A stretch of 64,000 nucleotides of DNA from Tupaia tana (Eukaryota > Chordata > Mammalia > Scandentia > Tupaiidae): positions 76,580,059 to 76,644,058 of the forward strand of contig JAKSZU010000016.1 in assembly GCA_026018925.1 (NCBI GenBank), given 5' to 3'. How positions within the stretch are numbered: the first letter of the stretch is position 1; each line of letters starts with the position of its first letter. The translations under genes were made by a program, and so were the position numbers. Shown here piece by piece: positions 33,075 through 43,786 of the stretch. A model generated the notes under the pieces. The model was not told the origin of the DNA. It saw only the letters and a list, made by a program, of their open reading frames with translations, and made no database searches.

Positions 33075-33364
33075 CCTTTTTTCTTTACTAGCTATAGGGC
33101 ATGTGCGCTCATCAGAGAAAAAGACAGAAAGAGAGAGAAAAGAGAGAGGGGGGAGAGAGGGATAGGTAGAAATCATCCCCCAGAGGGATAGGTAGAATGT
33201 ATCCCCCAGATTGCATCTTGGCCAAGACGCAATCCCTTCCCTAACACTCTCCTCTTGGGATTCTGGGCATGCATACACACATGCCTGTGTTTATGTGGTG
33301 TGTTTTCCAAGCCATTAGGTCTAGATCTCAAACTGCCTTAACCATCATGCCACCAGCTGGCCCC
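33075..33364 (-). mobile_element. tRNA-derived SINE with internal duplication
   Basis: Reverse copy. The hairpin segment is doubled: CCCCCAGAGGGATAGGTAGA followed by ATGTATCCCCCAGATTGC. Head complement ends near 33364. Confidence 0.82.
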
Positions 33365-33395
33365 TTCCCATAGACTTTAAATGATTTCTAGATTA

Positions 33396-33597
33396 TAGTC
33401 ATGTACCACATAGCAATGTTTCAGGCAGCAGTGGATCACATACATGAAGGAGGTCCTAGAAGGAGCACACTGGCTCTACTATATAGCCTACATATGTAGT
33501 GGACCACACAACTAGGTTTCTGTAAGTATTCCCTGTGGTGCTTGCACAATGACAGAATTGCCTAACAACACATTTCTTAGAACATATCCCTGTTGAA
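33396..33597. mobile_element. DNA-transposon relic, Tigger-like, internally deleted
   Basis: GTCATGTACCACATAGCAAT at one end and TTGCCTAACAACACATTTC at the other correspond to the ends of another mammalian TcMar-Tigger family. The centre is missing. It sits in the first Tigger-like MITE. Confidence 0.5.
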
Positions 33598-33599
33598 TT

Positions 33600-33899
33600 C
33601 AGCCTCCAGCCCCTGAACTCTAGTGGAAAGGCAAGGGGCAGGCCTTCAGGAGAAGACTCCTCCACGGCTCCTAAGAACTAGTGATTTTCAATTTTTTGCT
33701 TTTTTTAAAAAAATAATTTTTTGGTTGTTTGTATTTTTTCCTTCTTTTTCTCTGTTTCTTTCTCTCTCTCTCTCTTTCCATTTTTTTTATCTCATCACTC
33801 TGCTCCTCAATCTCCATCCACTGTGTTTCTAGATAGATCTAAAGGAACCATAGCCAAACATCCAAATGCTATTAGGGTTAACATATCCTTCAGTATCCA
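33600..33899. other. Unassigned, CT-rich in part
   Basis: A CT-rich run at 33738-33790. No repeat family recognised. Confidence 0.35.
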
Positions 33900-34038
33900 C
33901 TGAATCTGCTGCACAAAGGGATAAAAATGGAATGGCAAAGAGATTCCAGGTCAGCTCCTTCTGCATGTTCCTGAATGCTCAGATTGAACTTTAAGAAATA
34001 GGAAGACAACTAGAAATCACCCCAGGGCTACAAGAAAT

Positions 34039-35311
34039 ATGGGAAAGCAAGAGAATACCTCTATTCCAAGGGAAAAGAATAACTCCTCTTCATCCACAGA
34101 CAGTTCAATGGAAATCATGGAAATGTCTGATAAAGAATTTAGAATATTCAGGACCAGCAGTTGGCATAATGGCTATGTAGCTGGAATCCCAAGTAGTCAA
34201 CCATGGTTCAAGTTCCAGACCCAGTGGCTTAAACTCACACTGGGTGTGTGTGTGTACATGCCCAAGATCCCAAGAGGAGAATGGAGGAGAAGGGATTGTG
34301 GTGTGGCCATCCCCTCTGGGGGGTGATTTCTTGCTTTCTGTCTCTCTGTCTCTCTCTGTCTTTTTGGCAAGTGCACGTGCCCTATAGCAAAAACCTTCTG
34401 CCCCCCGTCCCCCCAAAAAAGAATTTAGAATATTCATAATGACGAAGCTAACAGACATGGAAGAGAAGAGAGACAATGAACTGTGGAAGAGGCAGGAGAA
34501 AGGAGCTGATGAGTTCCAGGAGGTGAGGAAATTTTTGCAAGATCTAAAGAGGAATTACACACTTTAAAAAAGAATCAAATGGACCTGTTAGAGATGAAGG
34601 CTATAATGCAGGAAGTCAAAATCTCCCTTGAAAGTATTAAAAGCAGACTAGATCATACAGAAAATAGAATCTCAGGCATAGAAAAGGAAATTGCTGGTCT
34701 AGAAAAATCCACCACAAAGACTGAGAAAGTTGCCCCCCAAATGAGAATATTATATGAGAAATACTAGATACCATCAAATGTCCAAACATTCTTATAATTG
34801 ATATCCCACAAGATGAAGAGACTCATAAGGGCATTGACAATCTACTCCATGAAATCCTGCAAGAAAACTTTCCAAACCTAGAGAGGCACTCAAAGATTCA
34901 GTCTCAAGAAATACAAAGGACTCCAAATAGAATCAACCCAAAAAGATCTTCTCTAAGACACAGTATAACCAGATTGACCAAACCACAGACAAAGACAAGA
35001 TACTAAGACTGGCAAGAGAAAAACATCAAGTTACCTACAAAGGATATCCCATTAGGCTAACAGCAGACCTCTCATTGGAAACAATGCTAGTGAGGAAAAA
35101 ATGGGAAAATATATTCAAAGTATTAAGGGAAAAGCAATTTCAAACAAGAACACTGTACCTGGCAAGATTATCCTTCATAAGGGAAGAAAAGACAAAAACA
35201 TTCTCAGATAAACAAACCCTGAAAGAATTTACCAGCACCAGACCAGATCTCCAAGAAGTTCTCAAGGGAGTGCTATATGAGGAAAATCAAATACAGATAC
35301 ATAGAAATTAG
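34039..35311 (+). pseudogene. Broken L1-type ORF1 of the ORF1-only LINE
   Basis: Starts at ATG 34039 (MGKQENTS). SDKEFRIF is followed by the SINE, then by TKLTDMEEKRDNEL. A coiled-coil segment ([18 protein letters not shown]) and a C-terminal RNA-binding segment ([23 protein letters not shown]) match the ORF1 at 61663-62631. Stops occur near 34566 and 34765, with frame changes between about 34770 and 35075. Confidence 0.85.
34151..34417 (+). mobile_element. Long tRNA-derived SINE inside LINE ORF1
   Basis: Perfect 19-bp duplication, AAAGAATTTAGAATATTCA, at 34132-34150 and 34418-34436. Confidence 0.96.
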
Positions 35312-35803
35312 AGTTCAAAAACTAAGAAATGGCCATCTTAATTGTAGGGACAAGTCTGGAGTTGAATATCATATCCCAGAATTGAATTGGGAAGATCAAA
35401 TCACAACAGAAGATAGATTAAGTACACATGAGATTGAACTGGTGAAATAGCATTTTATGACTTTTGACTAAAACATTGCTGATTTTCTTATAGGCTTTGT
35501 TTTCTGGTTTTAAGGATTTTTGTCCCGTCTTGAGCTGTTGATAGGTTCAACATTCTATTTCAACAGAATCCTAACCTGTTTCCTGGCTTTAAGTTTTAAG
35601 CAAAGTTCCTTAGCATTTCTTTGATTTATTAAAGTTAAAACTGCTTTTCTTGAAATTACCAGCCAATAATCTAACTACTATTTCAAGTAGTTAGATTATT
35701 TAAGAAAATGGGGGGGGGGGGAAGGAATAGGAAACAACAGTAGACACCAGAGATAGTGTGGGAGGAGGGTGGGAAAGGGCAGAGGGTCAGAAATAGGGGT
35801 AAA

Positions 35804-36067
35804 GGGACCAGCAGTTAGCGTAATGGCTATGTCACTGGACTCCTATGTGGTCGACCGCGGTTCGTGTCCTGGATCCGACAGCTTAAACTCAGGCCAGGCA
35901 CGTGTGCGTGCGTGCCCAAGATCCCCAGAGGAGAATGGAGGAGAAGGGATTGTGGCATGGCCATCCTCCCCGGGGGGGTGATTTCTCCCTTTCTATCTCT
36001 GTCTTTCTCTGTCTTTCTGGCGAGTGCACACACCCTATAGCAAAATCCTCTCCAAAAAAAAAAAGGA
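35804..36067 (+). mobile_element. Long tRNA-derived SINE inside a LINE 3-prime UTR
   Basis: GGGACCAGCAGTTAGCGTAA head, CGCGGTTCGTGTCC, hairpin, and the end CAAAATCCTCTCC plus A-tail. The preceding G-run at 35709-35721 is outside it. Confidence 0.92.
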
Positions 36068-36406
36068 GTAAAAAAAAAATGAAACTAGAAATGGAAAATT
36101 ATTGACGATAACATGCACAATTAAACCACTATACAGTATATGCTGGATGGGAAATCACATTTTGTGTGCTGAGATGATGCTTAGGGAATGAATGTAAATT
36201 AATTAATTAAGAAAATGTTTCAGAAAAAGAAAAGCTCATGGAAATACGTGTAATGGGAAAACTATGTATAAATTTCACAAAGTTTCTGTACAAAAATAAA
36301 TTCACACTTTAATTGTAAAAAATAAAATAAAATAAATTTAAAAAGACGTACAAAAATAGATCAAAAGTAAAAAAAAAAAAAATGAGACGATATCCCTGTC
36401 ATTATG

Positions 36407-36731
36407 TGTTCCGGCCCGCGGGACGATCGGGCAGGGTGCCTGAGTGAGAGAGCGGAGGTCTGGAACCAGAGCAGCGTCACAGCACGGGAGCGACACAGTG
36501 TCACAGCTCAAGATGGAATGCAGCTGCTCGTTTATTGAGGGCCGGAGAACATTCTTATATACAGGGTAGGAAAAGGGGGCGGGAATTGTCGCGGACCTGA
36601 CTGAGGACCTGACTGAAGACCTGCCTAAATGAGGAAGTCTCTGGGTGAATTGCCTACTCCCGGAACAAGGATACTTGAAGGTCCTTGTATGAAGGTCATG
36701 TCAGTCATTTTGGTGCATGCGACTTCCTACA
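36407..36731 (-). mobile_element. Solo LTR with 6-bp duplication, young-looking
   Basis: 325 bp, TGT...ACA ends, flanked by ATTATG at 36401-36406 and 36732-36737. On the minus strand TATATAAGAATG (about 36551-36561) is followed after about 20 bp by AATAAA (36531-36536), so R is short. Rich in CpG. A 6-bp duplication suits an ERV2 (betaretrovirus-like) LTR. No provirus interior is present. Confidence 0.85.
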
Positions 36732-37173
36732 ATTATGCAATGTGTGACTAAACTTACAATACTGAATACAATCTAAATAGTTGTTATACAGTGTCTTTAA
36801 TTGTATTATTGTTTATTGTTGTTTTTTAAAAATATTTTTGATCTGCAGTTGGTTGAATCTGCATCTGTGGAATCCACAGATATGAAGGGTTATACAGTTA
36901 TGTATTTATGTCTTTATAGTTTTAATACAGGCTGTGATTAACAACCAGCTTGCACAATTCCTGACAACTTAACAACCAGCTCTTGTGAGCCCCATATTTC
37001 TTTATAATATTCACTTAAGTAGAGGGGAATCTCCCCTTTTCAAGAAAAAGTAGTCTGTTTTGGGGATCTATCTGACATCTTAGCATGAATGGCTCCATTT
37101 TAGTTTAGTCTGTTGAGGCTAAGAGCAGGAGTATAGTTCAAAATAATTCTCTCTTAAATTAACTATTTTTTTT

Positions 37174-37420
37174 AGTGAGATTTTTGCTACAGGCTGCATG
37201 TGCTCTCCAGAGAGAGAGAGACAGAGATACAGAAAGCAAGAAATTACCCCCCAGGGGGGATGGCCACACCGCAATCCCTTCTCCTCCATTCTCCTCTCAG
37301 GATCTTGGGCACATATGTGCACGCATCTGGCGTGAGTTTAAGTCGCTGGGTCTGGGACTCGTACCATGGTCAACTACATGAGAGTCCAGTGATGTAATCA
37401 TTACACCATCTGCTGGTCCC
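37174..37420 (-). mobile_element. Long tRNA-derived SINE
   Basis: Reverse copy flanked by AAATTAACTATTTTTTT (37156) and AAATTAACTACTTTTTTT (37421). Confidence 0.92.
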
Positions 37421-37440
37421 AAATTAACTACTTTTTTTAA

Positions 37441-37616
37441 AAAAAATTACTTATTTAGTCATTTATTTTAATTTTACTGGAGACACACACACACATACAA
37501 ACACACACAGACACACAAAGGAAAGTGAGAAAACAAGCTACTAGTTCCAGGACTTGAACAATGGTCTGCCATGTGGGAGTCCAGTGCCTCAACCAACCTG
37601 CTACCTGCCGCCCCCA
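37441..37616 (-). mobile_element. Short tRNA-derived SINE, tandem
   Basis: Reverse short form directly after the previous element. AAATTAAGTATTT at about 37619 looks like a third, mutated copy of the same target. Confidence 0.82.
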
Positions 37617-37647
37617 TTAAATTAAGTATTTAATGCCTCACTCTTTA

Positions 37648-37822
37648 TATTTTTTATTCTTATTGATTTTTAGACAGGGTCTCATCATGTTTCATGCCTC
37701 AGCTTCCTAAGTAGCTGGTACCACAGGCACATCTCGTCCTGCTTTTAGGGTGGACCAGGAATCGAATCCCAGTCTCCCATGTAGCAGCATCAATCAGCGT
37801 GTGCTACTGTGGCTGGGCCTTA
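37648..37822 (-). mobile_element. Chimeric tRNA/7SL-like SINE, short
   Basis: On the minus strand GGCCCAGCCACAGTAGCACA and GGGATTCGATTCCTGGTCC form the tRNA-like head. GGTACCAGCTACTTAGGAAG, CTGAGGCATG and GAGACCCTGTCTAAAAA form the Alu/7SL-like tail. The perfect duplication CCTCACTCTTTA at 37636-37647 and 37823-37834 proves the whole unit moved as one. Confidence 0.8.
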
Positions 37823-37834
37823 CCTCACTCTTTA

Positions 37835-38985
37835 CCTTGGCATTTATTTCTTTTGCCAACTTAAGCTCTTCACTTACAAAGACCACTATACTGAGGTTGT
37901 TACCAGTCTTATGTACATACATTTATGTGAGCTCACCAGAAAGACGGAGAGAGACAGAAAGCGAGAAATCACCCCCCAGGGGGAATAAATTAAGAAATTA
38001 TTGCTTTTTTGTATGTTTTCTGGATTCAATTGTCCAGAAACACGGTAACTATTTGTAATGGCACTAACCAGTTCACTTATCACCGAGGATTGCAGACATG
38101 GCCTGGATGATGCTACCATTCACTCTTTTTTCTTGTCTTTTGGTCAATAATTGCTGTCTTGGGTTTTAACAAGAAAGGAGATAAGCCTTAGAATAAAGCT
38201 CTTGTTGCGGATTTTCTTTTTGAAATGGAAGGAAAGGATACCAGGACCAGAATCCTGCATTGCTTCACAGTGAGGCTATGTTCCGAGCAAAGAGCCAGCA
38301 GGCAATTTCATCCTCATGCAGACATCTCCGAGGGTAGTTACACAACCTCTATGGCATTGCCTACTGTGAACCTAGGCTATGCCATGTAGCCTGTCTGAGC
38401 CTAAACTTCAAAAGTTTGTAGGAAAAGAAATTAAAGCACAAGTTTACTTTTGTACCATGTGTTACCAAACACAAACTTGGCTCACTCGCCTGTTACTGTA
38501 AACCAAAATGGATAGTGACAGCCTTGCTGCCTGCATTTACTGCAAAACTAGGTAGAAGTTCCCTTTCCTCCTCTGCTAGGTCAAAGGTGCTCACAATGAC
38601 CGGGGCCTGGGGTACTATCCTCTCAAACATTTACATTTCAAAAGGGTTGAATCCAAGACCTTTGAAAAATATTTCTGAGCTGTAAAGCTGGCCAGAGGCT
38701 TACTTACCTTGGAAGAGATTTATAGACCTAGTAAAGGTCAGAGGAAGGATTTACAACCCACTCCTAGGTTTCTCTCAGAAAGGCTCTTCCTAGAGGAGGA
38801 AAAAACACCAATCCCTTTCCCTTTCGGTGACAGGAAATATACTTTTCTTTTTCTTTTTTTCTTCTTATAGGTGATGTCCAATATCCACCCCACATCCCAA
38901 GACTTTTGGAGTGATTGGTACAGAAAAAATAAAGTATCATGAGTGCTTTATATTTCTAGTTTATTTTTTCAAAAAAATAATTATT
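37835..38985. other. Mostly unassigned sequence
   Basis: 37918-37983 is a SINE 3-prime remnant (TGAGCTCACCAGAAAGACGG, ACCCCCCAGGGGG). 38360-38400 (GCCTACTGTGAACCTAGGC) may be a Tigger-like scrap. The rest is unrecognised. Confidence 0.4.
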
Positions 38986-38987
38986 GT

Positions 38988-39165
38988 TGGGCCAGCAGAT
39001 TGGTATGGTGGTTAAGGTGCTGGACTCCCACATGGCCTACAGCGGTTTGAGTCCCAGAACTGGTGGCCTGCTTCCTCCCTTTCCCTCTTTCTCTGTTTCT
39101 CTCTCTGGTGAGCACACATTCCCTATAGCAAATTAAAGTAATAATAATAATAATTATTATTCTTT
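38988..39165 (+). mobile_element. Short tRNA-derived SINE
   Basis: GGGCCAGCAGATTGGTATGG head, GGTTTGAGTCCCAG, CT tract, and a GCAAATTAAAGTAATAATAA tail. Confidence 0.88.
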
Positions 39166-39887
39166 AAAAAAATCATTATTTAGTTAACACAATTTTGTTT
39201 AAAAGAAATTAGAGATATAAAGAAAATCATAAGGAAATTCACTCTTTGGGGTTCATCCTAAAAGGAACTAAATTTGGGAGTGCTTGGTTTTTGTAAATAT
39301 CCTGTTATAATTAATAATGAATTCCTTTGTGTTTTCCCATCATCAAAACCAGTTCAGTATAATTGAAAAATAAAAAAAAACATGTCTACCAAATGGAATA
39401 TCATATCTAGGCTCATTGCAAGAAGAGCAAAGGAAGCTTCTGTAATTATCTGCTTCTTAATCATCACAACAGCAAAAGACCATTACTTATATAGCAAAGT
39501 ACCAGTGAGTGGGGAGTGCAGGGAGGAAGATGGCGCAAAGGAAAGGGAGTGGAAGAGTTTTAGGTTACACCTTCTCCTCTCTACTCCTTCTCCCAAAATT
39601 CAGTTCCCTACTACCCCTTATCTCTCCAATACCAACTGACATCACTACTCCCTTAACTTAACCATCTCTGATTATTCCCAACACCGCTGGTGAAATGACC
39701 ATTCCATCTGACAAATCAGATATCTCAGTACTTCTTCCTCTTTACTCATTTGTTTGACAATTCTTACTGAGCATCTTTGATGTGCCTGCTAGGCTAGGAG
39801 CTGGGGCAAGTGCCATGAACAAGACAGGTGTGATGCATTGCAACAATGTGCTTATGAAGACAAAGTTTATCTAGAAAAGAAATTACG
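39166..39887. other. Unassigned, with an old L2-like scrap
   Basis: 39740-39825 (TTACTGAGCATC...GGCTAGGAGCTGGGGC) resembles an L2-type relic. Nothing else recognised. Confidence 0.35.
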
Positions 39888-40135
39888 GAGGCCAGCAGAT
39901 GGTATTATGGTCACATTCCTGGACTCCCACATAGTCAACCACAATAAGAGTCCCGGACCTGGTGGCTTGGAACTCACATGGGGCGCATGTGTGTATATGC
40001 CCAAAATACTGAGAGGGGGATGAAGAAGAAGGGATTGAGGCATGGACATCCTCCCTGGGGGCTGATTTCTTGCTTTCTGTCTCTGTCTCTCCAGTGAGTG
40101 CACTCGTCCTATAGCAAAAATCTCTCTCTAAAAAA
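39888..40135 (+). mobile_element. Long tRNA-derived SINE
   Basis: GGAGGCCAGCAGATGGTATT head, AAGAGTCCCGGACC, and the end CAAAAATCTCTCTCTAAAAA. Confidence 0.88.
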
Positions 40136-40918
40136 ATTGCATATAGAATTTTAAAAATAAGGGCAGAGAACTATGAGGAGGAAGAGGCAGCTGACCAGCC
40201 TGCTTCCCTATTGATTGGTGCTTACTCCCTATCGATTGACTTTCTCAAGAAATTCTTTCTCACGTAGTTCCAGGTTCATCATCTCCCTTAGGCTGATGGC
40301 ACATCCTGCTGAATGAACTGACATCACTGCCAATAGGAGCTGCAGACAGCTTGTGCTGATGGACTGTCACCCAGTCCTGCCCTTCCCATCTCCACAAGAC
40401 CCTCCTCTGTTATCTTCATCCAACATAAACTCTTTCAGAACAACTTATGTGTATTGCATCCCTTTTACTAGTATAAAAGACCTCAGCCCTGTTTCCACTT
40501 CCAGCTGGCCTGCTGCTGGTGGTCTGAGTGAGTGTCCTGGGTCTGACCCTCACTTGATGTTACCTTTTTGAGGTCAAAGAATTCCCTTCTTCCTTATAAC
40601 TTTTGATTTACAGTTGTTCTTGGCTCCACACTCTTTGTTTCTTCTGGCCTACCTCCTAGTGTACCCTTACTCTAGTTTCAGAACTTGGGGCTCCAGTATT
40701 GAGACATTTTTGGATTTATTTCATCTTTGTATTTCCAGGACCCAGTGCAATGAGCCATATTTTCATACATGCTTCTGCAATAAATGAATGGATTCACTTT
40801 ATTGAAGTTATATAATCAGAGCCTAGATGCCAGAACTATTGCAAAAGGAATTTAAAAACTATTTGGAATCTTTCCTTTTTTATCTGTTTTTTTTTTCCCC
40901 TTATTAAAATATGAGTTA
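40136..40918. other. Unassigned, possibly LTR-derived
   Basis: TAGTATAAAAGACCTCAGCC near 40470 could be an LTR promoter. No ends seen. Confidence 0.3.
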
Positions 40919-41200
40919 GGCCAGCTGGCTGCATGGTGATTAAGGTGGTTGGATCCTACATAGTCAACTGTGTGGTTCGAATCTTGGACCTGATGACTTG
41001 AAAAACATACCAGGCACATGTGTGGGCATGCCCGAAAACCTAAAAGGAGGCAGAAGTGGAGGAGAAGGGATTGCAGTGTGATGATCCCTCATGGAGGGGG
41101 GGTGCTTTCTCACTTTCCTTCTCTCTGTTTTTCTTTAGCAAGTACATACACACTTTGGCAAAATTACAAAAGAAAATAAAAATAAAAAAAGAGAGAAAAA
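40919..41200 (+). mobile_element. tRNA-derived SINE
   Basis: GGCCAGCTGGCTGCATGGTG head, GTGGTTCGAATCTTGGACC, GGAGAAGGGATTGCAG, then an A-rich tail. Confidence 0.82.
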
Positions 41201-42120
41201 ACCAAGAAAGAAAAGAGTCAATATAATAATAAAATCATTACATAAATAAAATAGAAAGTGAAACTCCTCCACATCTTGAACCTCTAGAGATAACTGCAAT
41301 TTACAATTTGATGTGTACTCCTCCAATTTGTTTCTTTCTTTTTATGTAGCTCTATCTATCTATATACACACCTACATATGTATATTTATATCCTATATAT
41401 CATTTAGAAACCCAAACAGCATCATCGTATTTAAACAAATCTTCAACTTCTTTTTTTCTTTTTCCCATTTGATAATCTTGGGTTGGATTTTGCCAAATTT
41501 CATCTAAATTATTTTCCAACTCTCAAGCGTATGCTTCTGAATCAAAGCCAAAAGTTCTCTTGCTTTTATTAACTACAACTCATTATTATAAAAGAAGTGC
41601 ATGTACATGATAAGCATACTTAATAGTATAAGATGGAGTAGAATGAAATGCGAAGGCCTTCCTCTCCTTCACAGCGTGGTTCACTACTATTTTCAATATT
41701 TTCTGAGTATCCTTTCAGATCCTTTCAGGACTTTTCAGGGCAAATGAATACATACACACATACAGGAAGCTCACTTTGTTTCACTTGTTTTATAATTGGA
41801 TGAAAAGAATTCTAAGTGTTCACAACTTTGTCTGCAGTTAATTTTGCATACAGGAGCACCTGGGAAATCAACCCAATCAGCAAGTCTGGAAACCATCAAA
41901 CATTTGGCTATCTAGCAATGGCACAAGCTGCTTGCCTTCTTCTCTAAAAGCCATTCTCGTCTTCTGCAATTAGAGATCCACCAGTTCGTAATTGGACAGA
42001 TGTCCCAGAATGTAAAATCTATACTTGCTAGCCTCCTTTGTAATAAAGTGTGTCCATGTGACCACATTTTGTCCAATGGCTACGAGAAAAGAGCAATGGG
42101 CAATTTCTGGGTTATGCCTT
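41201..42120. other. Unassigned AT-rich sequence
   Basis: Contains short TATA/ACAC repeats at 41340-41400. No gene or repeat recognised. Confidence 0.35.
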
Positions 42121-42369
42121 ACGGGATGGTAATGTTGGGGCTCAGAGCATGATACCCCAAGGCAAAGGCCTCAGAAGCAGCGTTGGAGTTTTTCTCTGAC
42201 TTCTCCTGTCTTCCTGTGTCTCCCATTTCTTCCTCCCTCAAGGCAAACCATGGAAACCAGAATTCCTTTTCCCCAAGGTGGATTATTGAAACTAGATTTC
42301 CATTCCACTAAAAGCCAGCTATAAAATCTAAAAATATTGCTGTAAATATACTGTTCTTTTAAGAGTTGG

Positions 42370-42760
42370 CCATCAAAAATTTCTCTGACCTACCTTGTCT
42401 GATGATAGATTGTAAGAGCCTCATTCTAAAGAGGTCCTGCTCCATACCCAGAAGGAAGAAAAGCTACACGGAGAGGCCAAGAAGAGTGAGCAGACAGGGG
42501 TCCTGCTGGGTTTCCCCACTTGGTCTGTTTCCCTGAGCTCATACCGTTTCTGTCCAATCACATTTCTACACGCCTGTCCCTACTCCATCAAACCTGTCTA
42601 TAATCAGGCAGCTCTCCTGTGTTTTTGAGTCTGCAATCCGAAGGCTCCTGTACACAGTACATGTTAAAATAAATCTGTACACCTTCCCTCCATTAATCTG
42701 CCTGTTGTCAGTGATTTTCAGGGACCCAGAGGGGGAGCCTATGCCTTTATTTTGTCATTT
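42370..42760 (+). mobile_element. LTR, old ERV family
   Basis: The 3-prime part AAATAAATCTGTACACCTTC, CATTAATCTGCCTGTTGTCA, GTGATTTTCAGGGACCCAG is homologous, in reverse, to 44320-44420, 31985-32070 and 15075-15290. Confidence 0.6.
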
Positions 42761-43098
42761 TCCCTTTTCTACTGGTTGGACTGTGGACCTTGCACCACGG
42801 AAACAAGGACGACATCTTGGAGATGAAGATACAAAGAGGTAAGAGGATCCTGGGCTCCTGACAGCTTTGCAAAACAGCATTGTCAAAAACTGTTTGGCCA
42901 TTTTGGGAGACAGAATACACTTGCATCTTTGTTCCTGTAATCCCCTGCTATTTGGGCTTTGTGCTGTACACAGGCAAGTGTCCTCACTGCCAACATTATT
43001 AGATGATATTATTTCCCCTCTCAAAGGCCAGTTTTCTGAATCACAGGATTCTAGGAATAAGTCAAGAATATTTTGCTGTCATCATTAAAATTATCCCA

Positions 43099-43310
43099 GG
43101 GCTGGGGGAACAGCAGTAACACAACTGATCCCACATAGAAAGGTCCTGGGTTTGTGACTCAGAGACTTCCACTGGGCCCACATGGCCATGCCGGTGACCC
43201 AGGCTAGCCTACCCTGGAGGTGGGCCATGGCGCGAGGACCCTGGTGGGAGTGTCTTTCTGTGTCTTGATCTGCTCACCACCCTGGAAGAAATAAGAAAAT
43301 AAACTTTAGA
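43099..43310 (+). mobile_element. Second-family tRNA-like SINE
   Basis: GGGCTGGGGGAACAGCAGTA head, ATCCCACATAGAAAGGTCCT, GGGTTTGTGACTCAG, and an AAAATAAACTTTAGA tail. Confidence 0.72.
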
Positions 43311-43322
43311 GAAAATATTCTG

Positions 43323-43574
43323 GGGACCATAGATGGTGTAGTGGTTACATCACTGGACTCCCACATGGCCGACAGTGGTTTGAGTCCCGGACCTGGTGGC
43401 TTGAAACTCACACCAGGCACATGTGTGTGCATTCCCAAAATCGAGAGAAGAGAAAGAAGGAGAAGGGGAGAAGGGATTGTGGCATGGCCATCCCCACTGG
43501 GGGGTGATTTCTTGTTTTCCGTCTGTCTCTCCAGTGAGTGCACGTACCCTATAGCAAAAATCTCTCTCTACATA
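43323..43574 (+). mobile_element. Long tRNA-derived SINE
   Basis: Flanked by GAAAATATTCTG (43311-43322) and GAAAAGTATTCTG (43575-43587). Full body with a GTTTGAGTCCCGG B-box. Confidence 0.92.
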
Positions 43575-43786
43575 GAAAAGTATTCTGAGGACATTAATTC
43601 TAAAATTAATCCCTTGGAGAGAGGTAATGTGAGGGGAGGAAGAAAAAAAAAAAAAACAAACAACCATGAACATCAACAAGAGGAGAACTAGAGATGTGCA
43701 ACAACTTTCTTAACTTAGTCTTTAGTTTTTTTTTCCTCAGAAAACAAGGTCAGGACCACAGGGACCCCTTTAAACAGAAGATATTT

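Larger units (their letters stand above)
33900..36345 (+). mobile_element. ORF1-only LINE, half-L1 (HAL1)-like
   Basis: A 5-prime region is followed by a decayed L1-type ORF1 (34039-35311) and then directly by about 1 kb of 3-prime UTR-like sequence with an A-rich end. No endonuclease or reverse transcriptase reading is present. Two SINEs interrupt it (34151-34417, 35804-36067). Part of the 3-prime end is shared with 21920-22170. This is the layout of HAL1 elements, which need the enzyme of a full L1. An internally deleted L1 is the alternative. Confidence 0.6.
32652..36898. mobile_element. Tigger-like MITE broken into three parts by nested insertions
   Basis: Part 1 (32652-32787) starts CAGCCATCCCTCAGTATCTG after TA. 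Part 2 is 33370-33395 (AGACTTTAAATGATTTCTAG). Part 3 (36752-36898) ends TTTGATCTGCAGTTGG...AGGGTTATACAGT before TA. Together they follow the order of a well-known mammalian TcMar-Tigger nonautonomous element of about 240-310 bp. About 3.9 kb of younger repeats lie inside. Family name not fixed. Confidence 0.65.
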
